From the NCBI GenBank assembly GCA_037903475.1, contig JBAJFG010000079.1, positions 1,674,001 to 1,738,000 of the forward strand: a DNA stretch of 64,000 nucleotides. Reading direction: 5' to 3'. The notes beneath the pieces are model-generated. The model saw only the letters and a program-made list of their open reading frames with translations, was not told where the DNA came from and did not search any database. The position numbers and the translations under genes are program-made. Source of the DNA: Ancylostoma caninum (lineage: Eukaryota > Nematoda > Chromadorea > Rhabditida > Ancylostomatidae). Shown here piece after piece: positions 60,241 to 64,000 of this stretch (its first letter is position 1; every line of letters begins with the position of its first letter).

Positions 60241-61834
60241 CACCATCTCAGGACCTCTGCAACAACTATTTAACCAGCTTTTGAGAAACTAGTTTCAGAT
60301 CGCATCTGAAACTAGTTTTCCAAAAGCTGGAAAAATACTATTTTTCGCCAGTTCCTTGCTAAATAGTTGTAAATGAAAAGCTTGTAGAGTAGTTGTTTTG
60401 ACCTCTTCCTTGCTAAATAGTTGCCAAAATGAAAACCCAGCGAAATAGTTGTTCCCCGAAATCAACCCGTTCGAACAGGAACATTTTGTGGATTATATTC
60501 ATTAAAAATACAACATTTCTATTGGCGACATTCACAAGCGTCTCCAAGCTGTTTGACACTACATAGTCAGATAAGCTCGTGCCACAGCGATAAAATCCAA
60601 TGCGCTTCTTTGATTTTCACAGTTTACTGTGCTTGGCCTCGGCTACCGCTTACATCAGCTCTTCACGGTCCGCAGTCGAGCATTCCTCACTCAAGGTCCG
60701 AAATTGTCTAAACAGGCCTCAAGTTCGAAAGGAAATTGCTTCTACATTAGATACCCGAATAGGGTTCGCAGCACGAACGCAGCCCAAACAGCATAATGCG
60801 TCAAGTAAAAACCCTAGCAGCATCTCATCCGAAATGCTACCATCCTCCTCAATTGCTGCACAGACTTTCCTCAGCAATTGGGGGAGGAGGGACGATGGCA
60901 GCAGCTGGGAGGAGATGCTGCTAGGGTTTTTACTCGACGCATTACGCTGTTTGGGCTGCGTTCGTGCTGCACGATTATTAGAGAAGTTCTAATTTAATGC
61001 AGAGTCTATTGATTTGAATAGTTTTTCATTAGAGCACCTGCCTGAAATGCTTCGAAATGAATGTTGCGATGATAAAACAAACTTGTTGGTAGTACATAAA
61101 TGATCATCTTCAACCGATCCACAGTTATTTATAGCCGCAAAGCTCCCTCAAAGCAGAACAATACGGTGACTTGAAACTCCTGAATAGATAGGAGTAAGTG
61201 AAATCTGAAAACTTAACTTTCCATCGCTATATTCTCATGAGTTCTAGCTTAGGCATCCTAGAAACCGGGTTTGAGATGGAAAGATGCAAATCCCACGATT
61301 AAGACATGCATTCTCATGCGAAACACGGTTTTAAGTTTTCAAGAGAGGATATAGCTGTTCCGAACTTTTATTTTGTTATTATGTGTAGCTTCACTAGCCA
61401 CTGATTGAGTGGCCCAAATCATTCGACTACCTGTTTTGAGAATTTTTAAAAATTTGAGAGAAAGATTTGAAACTTACACAAGCTGTGAGTAAGTAATGTA
61501 ACTGCCGCTCTTCATTATATGGGACCGCTAAAATGCCTTACCACATACGAAGGATTTTTTTCATTTCTGCGTGATAGCTGGAGAATATCAGCGCAAAGCT
61601 AGTAAAATAGTTGTTTTTGGAGAAAGCTGGTAAAATAGTTGATTTGACTACCTAGTTAAAAAGTGCGAAATGAAAAGCTGGTCGGCAACTATTTTTTCCA
61701 CACTGACGATGACGTCATACTAGTTTGCAAGTTGTTTTTCGCAAAGGCTTGTAAACTAGTTTATTTCAGCTTGTTTGCAACTTGCTTTTGAGAAATCTTT
61801 GTTTCCAACTTGCTCCAGGGGTTCTGAGATGGTG
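60241..61834. mobile_element. 1.6-kb TIR element without recognised ORF
   Basis: Ends CACCATCTCAGGACCTCTG and CAGGGGTTCTGAGATGGTG. Subterminal AACTATTTAACCAGCTTTTG and AAGCTGGTAAAATAGTTG repeats. The same type of end is used by the small MITE at 37100-37325. Contains a nested snapback MITE. Confidence 0.6.
60755..60985. mobile_element. Snapback MITE with CCCTAGCAGCA arms, copy 2
   Basis: AGCACGAACGCAGCCCAAAC and AAACCCTAGCAGCATCTC with inverse copies at 60900-60975. Same family as 18306-18556; nested in the TIR element 60241-61834. Confidence 0.75.
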
Positions 61835-62044
61835 CTAAATAATATTCGGAGTAATTGTGGTGGAAACAACTGCTGGCCATTACTGCAAATGGGAATGGCA
61901 AAAAGTAAACCAAGGCTTTTGTCAATCAAGATTAAAACTAGAAATTGCAAGCTTTTCTCACATAATTTGATTCGCCGGACACAATACTGCAGTCATTTTT
62001 TGACGAAAACGGCTGACTATCATGCACACCCACTGGAGTGTTGC

Positions 62045-62275
62045 ATTCGAAAAAAATTTTTCGAATATTCGAATACTCGAATAATCGAATATTTCGATAT
62101 GGCCGAATATTCGAATATTCGAATAAACGAATATTTTGAAACGCCCGAATATTCGAATATTCGAATAAACGAATACTTCGACGTGTCCGAATAATTCGAA
62201 TACTTCAACCTCTCGAATATTCGAATTATTCGAATATTCGATCATGAGTTTCGAATATTCGAATATTTCGAATAT
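62045..62275. repeat. GAATATTCGAATA array, second locus
   Basis: Same motif family as 51430-51670, with about 27-bp sub-periods (CGAATATTCGAATATTCGAA, then TAAACGAATA). Confidence 0.9.
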
Positions 62276-62279
62276 TTGG

Positions 62280-63140
62280 GAAGTTGCTCTATGTTTATCT
62301 CGACTGAGTATGCAAAGGGAAATTCTCTGAATAGAACAATTACTCATTAGGTTGCCGCGAAAGCTACTTAGTCACTTCACCACTGTTCACTACTACTTAG
62401 TCAAAGTCACTTACTTTTGTATGTTGCTAATTTTTTTTTCGAAACTGAATTGGAATTTTCTGTCCAAAACTTACATAAGGGTTAGTCAATGCTCTACCTA
62501 TATCCAATTTGTCCTATCATTCCGTTGCGATTATGACTGAAAACATTGTCACTGACTACAAGCATGTTCAGCTGCTCCTGGTTTGATAACTCAGAAAACG
62601 TAGCAACTCAAGGGGTGCCACAAAAGTGAGCGCCTCCTGGAACTGATTGAATAGAATCCGCGTAGTTGTATCCTTGACTTGGCAGAGGACCTCCAGCATC
62701 ATCACAACACAGTATTATTTTACCTGCTTCTCCACGGGGAGGCAAGGAAATACGACATGTGGATACCTCATGATCTGAGTGACCGCTAGTTTCAGGTGCC
62801 TAGAGTGCGTGCATAAATGCATAAACTTTTTAAGTTTTCAACAGAGCTTTGCTCAGCTAGCCATCTTGGTTACCGGTGACGAGAAGAGGGTTTTTTATGT
62901 GATTCACGCAAGGAAATGTGGTTGACTCTTAAGCCAATAACTGCCAAAACTACTGCGTAAACGAGAACTACCTCCTCGGAAAGTACAAAGGAACCATTTG
63001 TTAAAAGCAGCTGCCAAGAAAACTTACTGTTTCGCAGAATAATGATTTCGCTTACATTGTGTAGATGTTTGTTATATTGAAGAAAAAGAATTAACCCGAA
63101 AAGACGTCCAAATATGGCTGAAACTTTCGCGACGTCTAAT
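62280..63140. other. No gene recognised
   Basis: Unique-looking sequence, short frames only. Confidence 0.4.
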
Positions 63141-63141
63141 A

Positions 63142-64000
63142 AAATAGACAACACTGAATAGTGTTAAGAACCGGTGTTTCGGACCTAATTTCAAATGAGC
63201 CCAGTTCTCAGCTGACGGGTTCAGTATTGGAGCTACTAGCAGTTGCATGAACTAACCCAACCCCAAATCACTGAAGCCTCAAGATATGTACTGTCTTTTT
63301 CACGAATCATGCCACTTGGCCTTCCGCCAAGATGAGGTAAGTCTTGCCACGTTGTTATAGTCAAGACATGTTTTGGCGCGCTTCCAGCTATCGATCGTCG
63401 ATTGATAGCACCAATTTCCATGATTTGGCGTGTGATAAAATGCGCGCTGTGTTGTTAAACAAAACACATTGAATTGCTCTGATTTTTGAAACAGACAGTA
63501 CATAGTGTTGCACTCGTTTCTGTAATGAGTCTGCATAAGTTTTTTTTTTGCTACAGCAACGTACGTAGACTGTTACAGCCATATGATAAGTCAGCATGAG
63601 TTTCTTTCTAGGTACTGAAAACAAATAGGAGCATTTTTAGGAGTTTTTGACTCAGCAAACTAGTACGTCAATATTGTACGTACTTGCTAATCGCTTTGCT
63701 GGGTTTCCATCCAACATCTCGAGATCGTTTCTCAGAAGGGGGCTTTGTATTGTATAAATAAATGAAGTTAATTTCCCAAATTTTGTGCACAGAAGTTGCA
63801 GTGGCATGCTGGTGGTAAGGTTGCAGGATGGGGTTGGAAAAAGTACGATTACTCGAAATGGAGGCGTACAGCCTCCATGGCAGACTAGTATCATAAAGAT
63901 TGAAAATTCCCAGTAAGCTTTTTGCTTTCTGAAGTTCCTTTTTTTCACCAAATTGAAGGTTCAAGACTTGCCACAAGATTGTAGCTATCTGTCTACGTCA
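63142..64000. repeat. Dispersed repeat, copy 2, with insertion
   Basis: Matches 50598-51165 over most of its length but carries the 208-bp TA-flanked insert and further extra bases near 63540-63610. It runs off the right edge. Confidence 0.7.
63291..63498. mobile_element. 208-bp TA-flanked MITE
   Basis: Ends CTGTCTTTTTCA and TGAAACAGACAG, flanked by TA. The related, uninterrupted repeat at 50598-51165 lacks it, so insertion is directly visible. Confidence 0.65.

Overview
This is eukaryotic, AT-rich nuclear DNA, most probably from a nematode. The reasons are short GT-AG introns with TTTCAG-type acceptors, an RTE-type LINE, Penelope-like, mariner and Helitron elements, and a hexokinase of nematode type. 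A clade V (strongylid or hookworm-like) worm is my best guess, but I cannot prove it from the sequence.

The only well-supported host gene is a hexokinase on the minus strand. I reconstructed it as 12 coding exons from 47889 down to 24205. All splice phases agree across the 11 introns, and the exons sum to about 498 residues. The very first exon, with the initiator Met, was not found. Its introns (57 bp to 8.2 kb) are packed with mobile elements. A second exon with the same length, phase and encoded sequence type as hexokinase exon 1 lies at 1377-1495 on the same strand. It implies a tandem hexokinase paralogue whose body lies off the left edge.

Layout: 0-2.5 kb holds the paralogue exon and a degraded Helitron; 2.7-4.5 kb two inverted tRNA-derived SINEs; 5.5-9.0 kb a MITE plus a Helitron-type end and a 2.5 kb, 50-bp-period minisatellite; 9.2-11 kb a large inverted repeat containing SINEs; 11-24 kb mostly unrecognised DNA with MITEs and one decayed mariner (16.9-18.1 kb); 24-48 kb the hexokinase gene with a solo Helitron (25.7-26.8 kb), a tandem pair of Helitrons (36.5-38.5 kb), mariners, and two Penelope-like fragments; 48.8-50.6 kb a larger decayed Penelope-like element; 52-54.3 kb abutting and nested MITEs; 54.6-55.5 kb the 3' part of an RTE LINE; 56.6-58.1 kb a Tc1/mariner-like TIR element; 58-64 kb further MITEs, G-rich repeats and dispersed duplications.

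The most unusual material is (i) a non-autonomous Helitron family with a covarying terminal hairpin, a minisatellite and a microsatellite slot, (ii) a hexokinase that breaks the family signature at two positions while keeping register, and (iii) hammerhead-ribozyme-like motifs at the 3' ends of two Penelope-like elements. Most open reading frames in the window are repeat translations, not genes.
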